A DNA stretch of 64,000 nt from Dyella psychrodurans. GTDB taxonomy: Bacteria > Pseudomonadota > Gammaproteobacteria > Xanthomonadales > Rhodanobacteraceae. A program made the translations under genes and the position numbers. The stretch lies in the NCBI RefSeq assembly GCF_003363265.1, contig NZ_QRBF01000003.1:62001-126000 (forward strand), written 5' to 3'. The notes beneath the pieces are model-generated. The model was not told the DNA's origin. It made no database searches and saw nothing but the letters and a program-made list of their open reading frames with translations. The stretch's first letter is position 1. Each line of letters opens with the position of its first letter. Of the stretch, positions 34,951 through 44,556 are shown piece after piece.

Positions 34951-34986
34951 AAAAAACCTCCCCGCGCAAACGGGGAGGTTTTTTTG
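34951..34986. terminator. Bidirectional rho-independent terminator
   Basis: AAAAAACCTCCCCG-CGCAAA-CGGGGAGGTTTTTTT. It separates the rightward catabolic operon from the leftward FadL-like gene and can serve both. Confidence 0.92.
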
Positions 34987-35003
34987 TTCTACGCGACAAC
35001 CGA

Positions 35004-36419
35004 TCAGAACTTGTAGACAGCCGACAACGCGAACAGGTTGCCGTAGTCGTCGGAGGTACCGGTGATGACGTCTTCGGTCGCACTGATGTCGTTGCTGATC
35101 GCCGCACGGTTGACAAAGATGTGCGCGTACGAAGCATTGAGCGAGAGATGTTCGCTCGCCTTGTAGCCCAAGCCCACGGAGAGCAGCTTGCGCGACTCGT
35201 CCGGCACGCGCACGTCACGTGTCGCGCCCGATGTCGGCGTACTGTCGAAACCGATACCGGCGCGTGCGGTCAGCTTGTCGGTGAGGTAGTACTCGCCACC
35301 GAACGATGCGTACCAGGAGTTGTGCCAATCGAACGCCTGCGTGGTGGACGGCTGGACCGGATTGCCGTAGTTCACGGTGAGGTTCTTGAACACGTCCCAC
35401 TGGGTATAGGCCACGTCCGCGCCGAAGCCGAACTTGTCTTCCTGGTGCCAGTAGCTGACCGTCGTCACCGCCGGCGTGGTGAAATCGGCCGTGCCGCTGG
35501 TGTTCTGGAACGGCAGGTTGGCGGTATTCAGACCCAGTGCCGGCGCGAGCTGGTTGATCAGCGTGGACACGCTCTGCGGCACGTTGAAATCAGCCGTGCC
35601 CTGCAGGCGATGGCTGATCTTGGAGCGGTAGTTCACCGCAAGGCGATCCTTCGGATCGATCTTGTAGTAGGCACCCAGCTGCCAGCCCCAGGCCCAGTCG
35701 CTGCCGGTAATGCGCGCGGAACCGTCGGTGCCCGGCGGAATCAGGCCGTACACGAAGCTCGGCGGCAGGTTGAGCTTGCTGCCCGGGCCGGCGAGCGCGA
35801 GGCCGACACTGGCGAAGTTGATCGCATTGGTCAGCGTGGCGGTCGTGCGCTGGGCGATGGCGCTGCCGCCGATGCTGAGGTTGTCGGTGACGTCGAACGA
35901 CGCCGACAGCGTGCCGTCCAGCGACTCGAATTTGGAGTAAATGGCGTTGTAGCGACCGACCCAGTCGTTGTTGTAATCCGTCTTGAAGCCGAACGGCACG
36001 GTAAAGGCCGCGCCCACGTGCCAGCGATCGCTGACCTGGGTTTCAAAGAAGAAAGCCGGGACCGGCATGGTGGTGCCAGCGTCGCCACCATTGTTGCCGC
36101 TGATCGGATTGCCGAGCACGTCGTGGGCGCTGCCCGAGAACTGGGAGCTGAAATTGATGGCGGTGACGTCCGCCTCGAAATAGGTGCCCTTGAGGTCGGT
36201 CATCGCCGCCGGGCCGTTGGCCACCACGGATACATCGCCACCCGCAGTCAGCGAGCCGGCGTAGGCGCGGCCCATGGCCTGCGCACTGTCTTCCTTCAAC
36301 TGAAAGGCGCTGGCGTGGGCTTGCTGCGGAGCGACAAGCGCACCGGCGATGGCGAGGCCCAGCGCGCCCAGGGCAAGCGGACGGGCACCACGGAGGGTGT
36401 TGCGGGAAAGCATGTGCAT
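35004..36419 (-). CDS. OmpP1/FadL/TodX family outer membrane transporter
   Basis: A 471-residue beta-barrel of the FadL family, which lets long-chain fatty acids or hydrophobic aromatics cross the outer membrane. The signal peptide ends LVAPQQAHASA. The mature N-terminus is the typical AFQLKEDSAQAMGRAYAGS hatch. The mid-protein has FGFKTDYNNDWVGRY and NYRSKISHRLQG, and it ends in Phe (ALSAVYKF). ATG 36419 has AGGAG 6-7 bases upstream; the frame opens earlier at 36572 but without support. It stands alone, closed by the shared terminator. Confidence 0.93.
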   Translation of the reverse strand: MHMLSRNTLRGARPLALGALGLAIAGALVAPQQAHASAFQLKEDSAQAMGRAYAGSLTAGGDVSVVANGPAAMTDLKGTYFEADVTAINFSSQFSGSAHDVLGNPISGNNGGDAGTTMPVPAFFFETQVSDRWHVGAAFTVPFGFKTDYNNDWVGRYNAIYSKFESLDGTLSASFDVTDNLSIGGSAIAQRTTATLTNAINFASVGLALAGPGSKLNLPPSFVYGLIPPGTDGSARITGSDWAWGWQLGAYYKIDPKDRLAVNYRSKISHRLQGTADFNVPQSVSTLINQLAPALGLNTANLPFQNTSGTADFTTPAVTTVSYWHQEDKFGFGADVAYTQWDVFKNLTVNYGNPVQPSTTQAFDWHNSWYASFGGEYYLTDKLTARAGIGFDSTPTSGATRDVRVPDESRKLLSVGLGYKASEHLSLNASYAHIFVNRAAISNDISATEDVITGTSDDYGNLFALSAVYKF

Positions 36420-36669
36420 CAAGGGCTCCTGCTTATTATGTTGACGGCATCGGGTGTGGCAGGGGCCAGCGGAACAGAAATTCATACGCGCGTTTGATAC
36501 CCCAGGCGGGCACTGTGCCGACTCGGGTCGGGGCATGCAAGTGCAGTCGCAGCAATCGGCGCAGCCATCCAAACCTGACTACGCGCAACACAGCCGCGCG
36601 TTGCGCGGGCGACGCTGGCGACCTGGGCTGTTAACCTTCGGGCCCATACGTCTTTCCGCGGGCACCGCC

Positions 36670-36960
36670 ATGCATTGTTTCGTTTATGCCAGCCAGCGCA
36701 AGGCCGACACTTATCTGTGGTTGAACCGCAAGGACAACTTCCAGGCGCTGCCCGCTCCGTTGGCGCTGATGCTGGGCGATCTCCGTTTTGTCCTGGAAGT
36801 GGAGTTGCATGCGGAACGACGCTTGCCGTACGAAGACGCACACGTGGTGATGGACCATCTCCATGCCCAAGGCTGGCACCTGCAACTGCCACCGCAAGAA
36901 GCACTGGCATCGGCAAACCCGGCAGACCAGGAAGCAACACCCAAGCGCCAGGAAGAGTAG
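36670..36960 (+). CDS. YcgL domain protein
   Basis: A 96-residue small cytoplasmic protein of the YcgL family (gammaproteobacterial, DUF709). The start MHCFVYASQRKADTYLWL and the middle FVLEVELHAERRLPYEDAHVV match the family core. The C-terminal tail (PADQEATPKRQEE) is charged. Members are often near the RNase D gene, which is not seen here. Its molecular role is unknown. The ATG at 36670 is preferred over the open frame extending to 36454 because family members begin at this MHCFVY-like motif. Confidence 0.88.
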   Translation: MHCFVYASQRKADTYLWLNRKDNFQALPAPLALMLGDLRFVLEVELHAERRLPYEDAHVVMDHLHAQGWHLQLPPQEALASANPADQEATPKRQEE

Positions 36961-37006
36961 ATGTGGACGCATAGTCGTTAACAAGTGATTACCGTCTCAC
37001 GCGCCT

Positions 37007-40000
37007 ATGGTTCCTATACTCGCCGACATGCCACCTATCAAATCGCGCCGCCCATCTTCCGCACTCACTTCCCTCGTCTGGTTCGTACCAGGATTGATCG
37101 TGGCAGGTATCGCCGCCGCCATCGGCGCGCATCCGCTCACGCTGATCCCGCTGCTGCTGGCCAATACCTTGACGATGGCCGCGGTCTGCCACGCCATCGG
37201 CTTCGATCCTGAACCGAATTTCTCGGCCACCGTATCGCGCCGCGGCGGCGCGCACGTGGCCATGTTCACGTGCTACGTGGCGCTGGTGTTCATGTTGATC
37301 GCGTGGCCGATGCTGCACCTCACCCAGCACCCGACGCTGGGAGCCACCCTGTTGTTGGCCGCGGCGCTGGTGGTGGCGCTGATGGTGCTGTGGCGATTGT
37401 GGCCCGCCTTTGCGCTGGTGTTCGTGTGGGATGACGCTTATCCCGCGCATGGAAGCCATGACGGCTCGTCGCTATTCACCGCGATGGCGCGCAGCATTGC
37501 CTTCGGTCGCCACCTCTCGCGCGAAGAGCATTTTTTCAGCCACTTTTTACCTGCTGCGCTGTCGTTGCTGATTCTGTCGTTCTCCGCGATCTCGTTGAGC
37601 GGCCTGTATGGCGTGCTGCCTTCGGAGATGCGCACCGCGGCGCTGGTGCTGTACGCCGTGGTGGTGCTGCCCTTGTGCTGCCTGCTGATCGCCAATCGCA
37701 CGTTGCGCGTGATGCTGTGCGAAAGCCGTCGTCCGCGACACCGCAAGGACGCATCGACCCAACCTGCAACAGCGGGAGCGAAAGCATCCGTCTCCACGCT
37801 TCAGTTGAGCGAGCAGGAACGTACCGCCGGCGCGCCCGAACAGGCACAGGCGCTGCTGGCCGCGACGCGCCAGGGCGACATCGCGCGGGCGCTCGCGCTC
37901 GTCGAGGCAGGCGCCGATCCGGACACCGCACCGCAAGAGGGCGACCGCGATCAGCGTCCGGTGCTGATGCTGGCCGCGCTGCTGCCCGATCCGCACTTGT
38001 TGCGCGCGCTGATCATCAAGGGCGCCGACGTCAACCGCGCCAGCGGCGGCCTGACACCGTTGCTCGCCGCCACCCGCGACAGCTGGCATGGCCGCGCCGA
38101 TGCCGTGATGACCTTGCTCGCCAACGGCGCCAATCCGCTCGTCGCCGATGCCGACGGCAATACGCCGCTGCACGGAGCCGTGCTCAGTGGTGAACCCACG
38201 GTGGCGGCGATGTTGCTGGATGCGGGCGCATCGGCCGACGCGCTCAACAAGGCCGGCGCCAGCCCGCTGTCGATCGCCTGCCGCGCCGCGAACTGGCCGG
38301 TGGTGCAATTCCTGCTCGAGCGCGGCGCCAAGGCGTCGCTGGCCAAGGGCGAACCGGCGCTGGTCGCCGCAGCCGGGATCGCCGACGACGACGTCAAGGG
38401 CGTGAAGTTGCTGCTGAAGCATCGTGCTCCCGTGAATACCGTCGACGCCAAGGGACGCAGTGCCCTGATGGCCGCCGCCGCCGAGGGGCACGAGCAGATC
38501 GCGCGCACCTTGATCGGCGCGGGTGCGGACGTGAATCTGGTCGACCATCACCGCAGCACGGCCTTGATGGAAGCCTCGCGCGCCGGCGCCAACGGCGTCG
38601 TGCAGCAACTCGCTCAAGCACAGGCCGATGCAAGCGCCCGCGATCATCACGGCCGCGATGCACTCACGCTGGCCTGCCAGTCGCCGCACGCAAGAGCCGA
38701 AACGATCCGCGCGCTGCTCGCACTCGGTGCCGAACCGAAAACGCCCGGCAGCGACGGACGCAGCGCGCTCGATCATGCCGCCGCCAGCGGACGCTGGGAT
38801 CTGGTCGCCTTGCTCGATCCGGATACGCCGCTGCCCACCACCCTCGATCTCGGCAGCATTTCCGAAGGTGCCGATACGCCGGCTCATCTTCTCGACGCGC
38901 TGCGCTTCGGCCACTGGGCCATCGTCTCCAGCTTCAGCTCGCGCGTGCGCGAGTGGTCGCAGGCGCAACTGGCGCAGCTCTATCTGGATCTCACCGAACC
39001 CGGCCTCAGCACCGCGCGACGCTGGCTGCTCGATCACGGCCTGCAAGCCGAAGCGCGCCTGCAGCCGCAACTGATCGACGACCTCGACAGCGAGCATCCC
39101 ACGCTGCCGTCGCTGGGTCGCCGCCTGTTCGACGCCCTGCTGTCGCTGCTGCCCGAAAGCACCGAAGCCGTCGAGGATCTGCTCGACGCAGGCGCCAGTC
39201 CTGCCGGCGCGGGGTTGCTGGCACAAGCGCTGGCGCGTACGCATAACGCCGCACAGAGTGCCGCCCTGCCGCTTGCCTTGCATGAGCGTGGCGCCGATCC
39301 CTTCGGCACCGACGAACGCGAGCGCGCGCCGCTGCATCTGGCCGCGACCAACGGCCAGCTCGATCTGCTGCAAGCCTTGCTGGCTCGCGGTTGCGATCCG
39401 AATTGCCGCGACAGCAACGGACGCACGCCGCTGTTCGCCGCACTGGAACACGGCGCGGATGCGCTTCCGCTGGTACGCGCGCTCGTCGCGCACGGTGCGG
39501 ATGCCGAAGCGGTCGACGTGAATGGTGAAACGCCGCTCGGCCTCGCGCTCGAACACCCCGTGCTGGAACGCTGGCTCGACTGGAGCGGCTGGCAGCGCCC
39601 GCGCCGCCCGCTACGCGGTGACGACCTGATTCAAGCCGCCAAGCAGGGCCACGACATCGCCGTGCGGCGCCTGCTGGAACTGGGCTTTCCTGTCGATGCG
39701 CGCGACGCACAAGGCGCCACCCCGCTGCTGCATGCCTGCGGTGCCGGTCATCGCGACGTGGCGGCCACACTGATCGATGCAGGCGCCGAGTTGTCCGCCA
39801 GCGCAAGCAACGGCATGACGCCCCTCGCCGCGGCTGTCGCGGCACGTCGCGAGGCACTGGTCGCACTCCTGCTGGAACGTGGCGTCGATGTGAACCAGCG
39901 CCTGCCCGGCGATGCGACGGCGCTGATGATCGCCGCGGTACAGGGTTATCCGGAAATTGCCGAGCAGTTGCTGGACGCCGGTGCCGACGCCAACGCCATC

Positions 40001-40495
40001 GATGCAAGCGGACACAGTGCTCTGCACGCCGGATCGCAGTTCGGCTTCGAACAGAACGACAGCCTGCGCGCACGCCGCCTGTTCGACGCGTTGCTCAAGC
40101 GCAAGGCCGATCCGAATCTGGTCGACAGCGAAGGCAAAACCCCGCTTCTACTGCTGCTCGGCGCCCATCTGCGCCCAGGCAGCGAATGCGACCCGACACA
40201 CATCGGTGCCTTGTTGCCAGTGCTGCTGGATGCAGGCGCGCGCGTCGACCACGCAGACAAGCGCGGCGTGACCGCGCTGCATGCATGCGCCATGCACGCC
40301 CTATTGCCGCCGGCTCGCGTATTGCTCGCCCGCGGTGCCGATCGCAACGCTGTGGACAGCTTCGGCCGCACCGCGGCGGATGTGGCGCGACACATCGGCT
40401 TTGTCGATATCGCGCACGAACTGGCGGCCCGTGGCAGCGCGATTCCCAGCGTGCGACAAACGCTGCGCCAACCGGCACAACCGTCGGATTCGTAA
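37007..40495 (+). CDS. Large membrane-anchored ankyrin repeat protein
   Basis: A 1162-residue protein. The first 250 residues hold five or six hydrophobic segments (for example WFVPGLIVAGIAAAIGAHPL, FTCYVALVFMLIAWPMLHL and LPAALSLLILSFSAISLSGL). A cytoplasmic solenoid of about eighteen ankyrin repeats follows, with the consensus G-x-TPLh-A-x2-G. A repeat-poor insert near residues 610-740 divides it into two blocks. Such proteins occur in Xanthomonadales as large hypothetical membrane proteins. A protein-binding scaffold role is inferred, and no enzymatic motif is visible. ATG 37007 or 37028 is the start; neither has a good ribosome-binding site. Confidence 0.88.
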   Translation: MVPILADMPPIKSRRPSSALTSLVWFVPGLIVAGIAAAIGAHPLTLIPLLLANTLTMAAVCHAIGFDPEPNFSATVSRRGGAHVAMFTCYVALVFMLIAWPMLHLTQHPTLGATLLLAAALVVALMVLWRLWPAFALVFVWDDAYPAHGSHDGSSLFTAMARSIAFGRHLSREEHFFSHFLPAALSLLILSFSAISLSGLYGVLPSEMRTAALVLYAVVVLPLCCLLIANRTLRVMLCESRRPRHRKDASTQPATAGAKASVSTLQLSEQERTAGAPEQAQALLAATRQGDIARALALVEAGADPDTAPQEGDRDQRPVLMLAALLPDPHLLRALIIKGADVNRASGGLTPLLAATRDSWHGRADAVMTLLANGANPLVADADGNTPLHGAVLSGEPTVAAMLLDAGASADALNKAGASPLSIACRAANWPVVQFLLERGAKASLAKGEPALVAAAGIADDDVKGVKLLLKHRAPVNTVDAKGRSALMAAAAEGHEQIARTLIGAGADVNLVDHHRSTALMEASRAGANGVVQQLAQAQADASARDHHGRDALTLACQSPHARAETIRALLALGAEPKTPGSDGRSALDHAAASGRWDLVALLDPDTPLPTTLDLGSISEGADTPAHLLDALRFGHWAIVSSFSSRVREWSQAQLAQLYLDLTEPGLSTARRWLLDHGLQAEARLQPQLIDDLDSEHPTLPSLGRRLFDALLSLLPESTEAVEDLLDAGASPAGAGLLAQALARTHNAAQSAALPLALHERGADPFGTDERERAPLHLAATNGQLDLLQALLARGCDPNCRDSNGRTPLFAALEHGADALPLVRALVAHGADAEAVDVNGETPLGLALEHPVLERWLDWSGWQRPRRPLRGDDLIQAAKQGHDIAVRRLLELGFPVDARDAQGATPLLHACGAGHRDVAATLIDAGAELSASASNGMTPLAAAVAARREALVALLLERGVDVNQRLPGDATALMIAAVQGYPEIAEQLLDAGADANAIDASGHSALHAGSQFGFEQNDSLRARRLFDALLKRKADPNLVDSEGKTPLLLLLGAHLRPGSECDPTHIGALLPVLLDAGARVDHADKRGVTALHACAMHALLPPARVLLARGADRNAVDSFGRTAADVARHIGFVDIAHELAARGSAIPSVRQTLRQPAQPSDS

Positions 40496-40520
40496 CGCTT
40501 CGCAGAACGCGCAAGCACTC

Positions 40521-40542
40521 CCTCCCCTGCTTGCAGGGGAGG
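40521..40542. repeat. GC hairpin between convergent genes
   Basis: CCTCCCCTGC-TT-GCAGGGGAGG, almost the same as the hairpin after putA (14845-14870). It has no T-tract. It lies between the ankyrin gene (+) and a glycosyltransferase gene (-). Confidence 0.7.
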
Positions 40543-40567
40543 AGCTTCGTCAACGCATCACCGCGTT

Positions 40568-41671
40568 CTAGACGCGCGTCTGAGCGGATGCCGACACAGC
40601 CTCTGCTTGCCGCACCAGCGACGTGCGCGCCGGCAATCCGTGCCACGCATCAATCACTTCATCGGGCGCAATCGCATCCACGCGATTGAACGGCGGACCG
40701 CCCAGCACATGCACGGCGTCGGGCGTACGGCCACGCGGCGTCCAGTGGGCGGGCGACACCGATCCGAACATCACCACCAGCGGGCAGCCCATCGCCGCGG
40801 CGATATGCGCAGGCCCGGTATCGACCGAAATCATGCTGTGCGCGATCGCCAGCAACGCTTTCAATCTCGGCAGCGGCAATTCGGTGGCGACCACTTCGAC
40901 ACCGGGCTGCGCCATTCCCTGGCGGATGCCTTCCAGATACGCCGCCTCGTTGGGTGCACCACACAACAAGATCCTGGCATTGGGCAGCTGAGCGTGAATC
41001 GCGCTGGCAACACGCGCCCAATGCGCGATCGGCCACTGCTTGTCGTCGTCGCTCGCCGCTCGCACACCGTTCCAGCGGATGGTGCGCTTGTTTGCCGGCT
41101 GAAACAGCACCAGCGGGTGCCCGAACAACTCGCGCCGCACCAGCCAGCGATCGCACTCCGCGCGCTCCTGTGCGCTGACCAGCAGCTCTGGCATCGCCGC
41201 GGTCGCGCGTGCGACATCGCCGAATGACGCGCGGAACGCCGCCGGCGTGGTGTCGGCCAACTGCAGCAGATGCTCGATCCAATGCTCGCCCGGCTGCAAC
41301 GGAATGTCGTTGAGAAACACACAGTGATTGTCGGGAATGCCGGCCAGCTTCAACAGCAGCCGGATTCGCGCGAGCGAGCGCGGCTGCGGCTCGCAGACAT
41401 AGACAGGCACCTGCCGCATTGCACGCAGCGCATGCACGGCACGCCATTGCTCGGGACTCAAAAGAAACGGTCGATGATGCGCCTTGAGCGCGATCACATC
41501 CGCCATATCGGGCTGCCCCCGATATAACTCGATGGAGTATTTGCCGATGGCGAACAACTGGCAGGGCTGCCCATAGCGGGCATGCAGCCTGCGCAGCAAG
41601 GGCTGCAACAGCAGCGTGTCGCCAAGGCGACCGAAGCGGATGACAAGCGGGCGTAAGGAGGACGTAGACAT
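40568..41671 (-). CDS. Glycosyltransferase family 9 protein
   Basis: A 367-residue ADP-heptose:LPS heptosyltransferase-like GT-B enzyme. Landmarks are the N-terminal PLVIRFGRLGDTLLLQPLLRRL and the C-terminal nucleotide-binding part ISVDTGPAHIAAAMGCPLVVMFG, followed by PAHWTPRG. GT9 enzymes add heptose or similar sugars to the LPS core. It stands alone here, and no other LPS gene is adjacent, so acceptor and donor cannot be assigned. The start at ATG 41671 lacks a strong ribosome-binding site. Confidence 0.88.
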   Translation of the reverse strand: MSTSSLRPLVIRFGRLGDTLLLQPLLRRLHARYGQPCQLFAIGKYSIELYRGQPDMADVIALKAHHRPFLLSPEQWRAVHALRAMRQVPVYVCEPQPRSLARIRLLLKLAGIPDNHCVFLNDIPLQPGEHWIEHLLQLADTTPAAFRASFGDVARATAAMPELLVSAQERAECDRWLVRRELFGHPLVLFQPANKRTIRWNGVRAASDDDKQWPIAHWARVASAIHAQLPNARILLCGAPNEAAYLEGIRQGMAQPGVEVVATELPLPRLKALLAIAHSMISVDTGPAHIAAAMGCPLVVMFGSVSPAHWTPRGRTPDAVHVLGGPPFNRVDAIAPDEVIDAWHGLPARTSLVRQAEAVSASAQTRV

Positions 41672-41813
41672 GCGCAGGTGAAACGCGGTGTGCTCGATGT
41701 TGGTTTACGCCATTGACGTGCCGATTCCATGCGCGCAGCTTTCTTGCGCGGAACTTACTTTACGATCCCTTATAGGGATGACACCGTGAAGACGTTGGCC
41801 ACGTCCTACAGCG

Positions 41814-43652
41814 CTAGCGCTCACCGACCAGCGGCGTATCCGCATCGGGGCGGTTGTCGGAGGGCGCCTTGATTTCGGCATCGGCCTCGAACAGCCTGTC
41901 CAGATCGGCCAAGGCTTCGCGCGTAGTCTGCACCAGCTTGGCTTCGTCGTCGTAGACCAGATATTGAATCTTCATCAGCTCGGCATCCTTGCGGCGGAAA
42001 TTCTCGACCTCGGCAATCGCCTCTTCCGAACTCAAGCCCAATGCCTCGAGCGCCTTGCGCGTCATCTTGAGGCTCGAAAAAAGCGTTTCGCGAATCGGCT
42101 CGTCGATGCCTAAATCCATCAGCCGCCACACGTGTTGGCGATTGCGCGCACGCGCAATGATTTTCAGATCGGGGTAGTGGCGACGCACCACGCGCGCGAT
42201 ACGCAAACTCTCTTCGGGATCGTCGGTAGCCAGCACGAATACGTGCGCCTTGTCGGCCTGCGCCGCACGCAGCAATTCAGGGCGCGCCGGATCGCCGTAG
42301 AAAATGTCGTTGGTCCGGCTGAAGCGCTGCACCAGATCCACCTGTTCGACGGAGTGATCCAGCGCGACGAACGGAATGTGCCTCGCGCGCAGCACACGGG
42401 ATACGATCTGCCCCATGCGGCCGTAGCCCGCGATGATCACGCGCGGCTGATCGGCCACGATGGTGTCGTAAGGACGGGGCGGCTCGGATTTGTGCTGCTT
42501 GCCCAGCAGCTTGCCGGTGACGACCACCAGCAAGGGCGTCAACGCCATCGACAGCGTGATCGCCAGCACCAGCAATCCGCTTTGCCGCTCGGCAATCAGT
42601 CCGCGTTCCGCCGCCTGTCGCAGCACGACAAACGCGAATTCGCCGCCGCTGGCCAGCAGCACAGCCAAACGCAACGCATCGCCGCGATTCAATCCGCTCG
42701 CCGTGAGTCCCAACGGCCACAGCAACAGGCCTTTGACCAGCATCAGCGCAAGCGTGAGCCCGATCACCAGCAACGGCGCCTGCAGCAACAGCTGCACCTG
42801 CATCGACATGCCCACGCTGATGAAGAACAACCCCAGCAGCAGCCCCTTGAACGGCTCGATGTTCGATTCCAGTTCGTGGCGATATTCCGAATCGGCGAGC
42901 AGCACACCCGCGAGGAAGGCGCCCAGCGTGACCGACACGCCGGTCTCTTCCATCAGCAAGGCCGTGCCCATCACCACCAGCAAGGCGGTGGCGGTCGATA
43001 CTTCCACCGACTCGGTTCGCGCGACGATGCGAAAGATCGGACGCAACAGGTAACGCCCGCCCACCACCACGGCAACGATCACGGCCACCGTGCGAAGCAC
43101 GGCCAGCACCTCGATACCGTGGCTGCTCGGCGTGGCCACCAGCAACGGTACGGCGGCAATCAGGGGGATCGCGGCCAGGTCCTGGAACAGCAGGATGGCG
43201 AACGATTGGCGCCCATAGGCCGTTCCGGCCTCCTTGCGCTCGGCGAGGATCTGCAAGCCGAATGCGGTCGACGACAAAGCGAGACTGCCGCCGATGATCG
43301 CCGCCGCGCCCGACGGCAGGCCAAACCACGCATAAGCAATCACGCCGATCACCGCGCTGCACGCGAACACCTGCAACAGGCCGGTACCGAACACCGCGCG
43401 GCGCATCACCCACAAACGTTGCGGCGAGAGTTCCAGGCCGATGACGAAAAGCATCAGCACCACGCCGAATTCGGAGATGGCCGCCACGCCGCCGGGGTTG
43501 GCGATCAATCCCAGTTCCGCCGGCCCGATGACGATGCCCGCCACCAGGTAACCCAGCACTGCACCAAGGCGGAACCGCTTGGCGAGCGGTACGGCGATCA
43601 CCGTCGCCAGCAGGAAAACCACGGCTGTTTGCAGGAAATGATGGCTATCCAC
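41814..43652 (-). CDS. CPA2 monovalent cation:proton antiporter (KefB/KefC-like)
   Basis: A 612-residue K+/H+ antiporter. Residues 1-390 hold about twelve to thirteen helices with the GFLVAG/IGPAELGL and FQDLAAIPL motifs. The C-terminal RCK/TrkA-N domain begins RVIIAGYGRMGQIVSRVLRAR and includes the NAD-binding GxGxxG. A regulatory tail of about 100 residues follows. In Kef systems K+ efflux is gated by glutathione adducts; an ancillary KefF/KefG gene is absent nearby. The start is GTG 43652 with AGGT upstream. Confidence 0.92.
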   Translation of the reverse strand: MDSHHFLQTAVVFLLATVIAVPLAKRFRLGAVLGYLVAGIVIGPAELGLIANPGGVAAISEFGVVLMLFVIGLELSPQRLWVMRRAVFGTGLLQVFACSAVIGVIAYAWFGLPSGAAAIIGGSLALSSTAFGLQILAERKEAGTAYGRQSFAILLFQDLAAIPLIAAVPLLVATPSSHGIEVLAVLRTVAVIVAVVVGGRYLLRPIFRIVARTESVEVSTATALLVVMGTALLMEETGVSVTLGAFLAGVLLADSEYRHELESNIEPFKGLLLGLFFISVGMSMQVQLLLQAPLLVIGLTLALMLVKGLLLWPLGLTASGLNRGDALRLAVLLASGGEFAFVVLRQAAERGLIAERQSGLLVLAITLSMALTPLLVVVTGKLLGKQHKSEPPRPYDTIVADQPRVIIAGYGRMGQIVSRVLRARHIPFVALDHSVEQVDLVQRFSRTNDIFYGDPARPELLRAAQADKAHVFVLATDDPEESLRIARVVRRHYPDLKIIARARNRQHVWRLMDLGIDEPIRETLFSSLKMTRKALEALGLSSEEAIAEVENFRRKDAELMKIQYLVYDDEAKLVQTTREALADLDRLFEADAEIKAPSDNRPDADTPLVGER

Positions 43653-43766
43653 GCTAGCTACCTATCGGACTGGTCCTACGAGGACGATTATTTCACGCGC
43701 CGACCGACCGGAACGTAAAAAAGTGCTGCTGACGAATCCGTATCGAACATGGGATCATCCGACCCT

Positions 43767-44555
43767 ATGAAACCCATCACGTTCTCCCTCGCCTTACTCC
43801 TGCTCTGTTGTGCAAGCATCGCAAGCGCACAGGACAGCGTCCCCGTTTACGGCTACAAGGTCGTGCACACCTATCCGCACGACACCGGCGCCTACACGGA
43901 AGGCTTCTTCTACCTCGACGGCAACTTTTACGAAGCCACCGGCGAGGTCGGCCACTCGAGCGTGCGCAAAGTCGACATCAACACCGGCAAGGTGCTGCAG
44001 AAAGTCGATTTGCCGCCGCCCGATTACGGCGAGGGTATCGTGGCATGGAAGAACCGGCTGATCGAACTGACCTGGCAGTCGCAGCACGGTTTCATCTACG
44101 ACCTGCACACGTTCAAGCAGATCGGCAAGTTCGACTATCCCGGCGAAGGCTGGGCGCTTACCGAGGACAGCAAGCACATCTACATGAGCGATGGCACGCC
44201 CACGATCCGCGTGCTCGATCCGAACACGCTCAAGCAGACCGGCAAGATCGACGTCACCGCCGACGGCAAGCCTCTGGTCAATCTCAACGAGCTGGAGTGG
44301 GTGAAGGGCAAGATTTACGCGAACGTGTGGCTCACTCACGCGATCGTGCAGATCGATCCCGCGACGGGCAAGGTGGTCGGCGTGATCAACCTTACGGGCC
44401 TGGGCCCCAATCCGGCCGATCTGACGGATCCCAGCAACGATGTGCTCAACGGCATTGCCTACGACGCCAAGCACGATCGGCTGTTCGTCACCGGCAAGCG
44501 CTGGCCGCTGATTTACGAGATTCAACTCACGCCGCCGCAAACAGGCAGCAAGTAA
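43767..44555 (+). CDS. Glutaminyl-peptide cyclotransferase (bacterial/plant type)
   Basis: A 262-residue exported enzyme that converts N-terminal Gln of peptides to pyroglutamate. It has a signal peptide (MKPITFSLALLLLCCASIASA) and a five-bladed beta-propeller characterised by HDTGAYTEGFFYLDGNFYEA, VAWKNRLIELTWQ, EGWALTEDSKHIYMSDGT and the late NDVLNGIAYD. This is the plant/Xanthomonas type, unrelated to the mammalian zinc enzyme. I start at ATG 43767 because it gives the signal peptide; GTG/ATG further up only adds six residues. It converges on the LysR gene. Confidence 0.9.
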   Translation: MKPITFSLALLLLCCASIASAQDSVPVYGYKVVHTYPHDTGAYTEGFFYLDGNFYEATGEVGHSSVRKVDINTGKVLQKVDLPPPDYGEGIVAWKNRLIELTWQSQHGFIYDLHTFKQIGKFDYPGEGWALTEDSKHIYMSDGTPTIRVLDPNTLKQTGKIDVTADGKPLVNLNELEWVKGKIYANVWLTHAIVQIDPATGKVVGVINLTGLGPNPADLTDPSNDVLNGIAYDAKHDRLFVTGKRWPLIYEIQLTPPQTGSK

Positions 44556-44556
44556 G

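Noticed and set aside
37547-39556. A 669-residue - strand frame opposite the ankyrin gene
   Set aside because: It mirrors the ankyrin repeats; the repetitive look comes from the sense strand.
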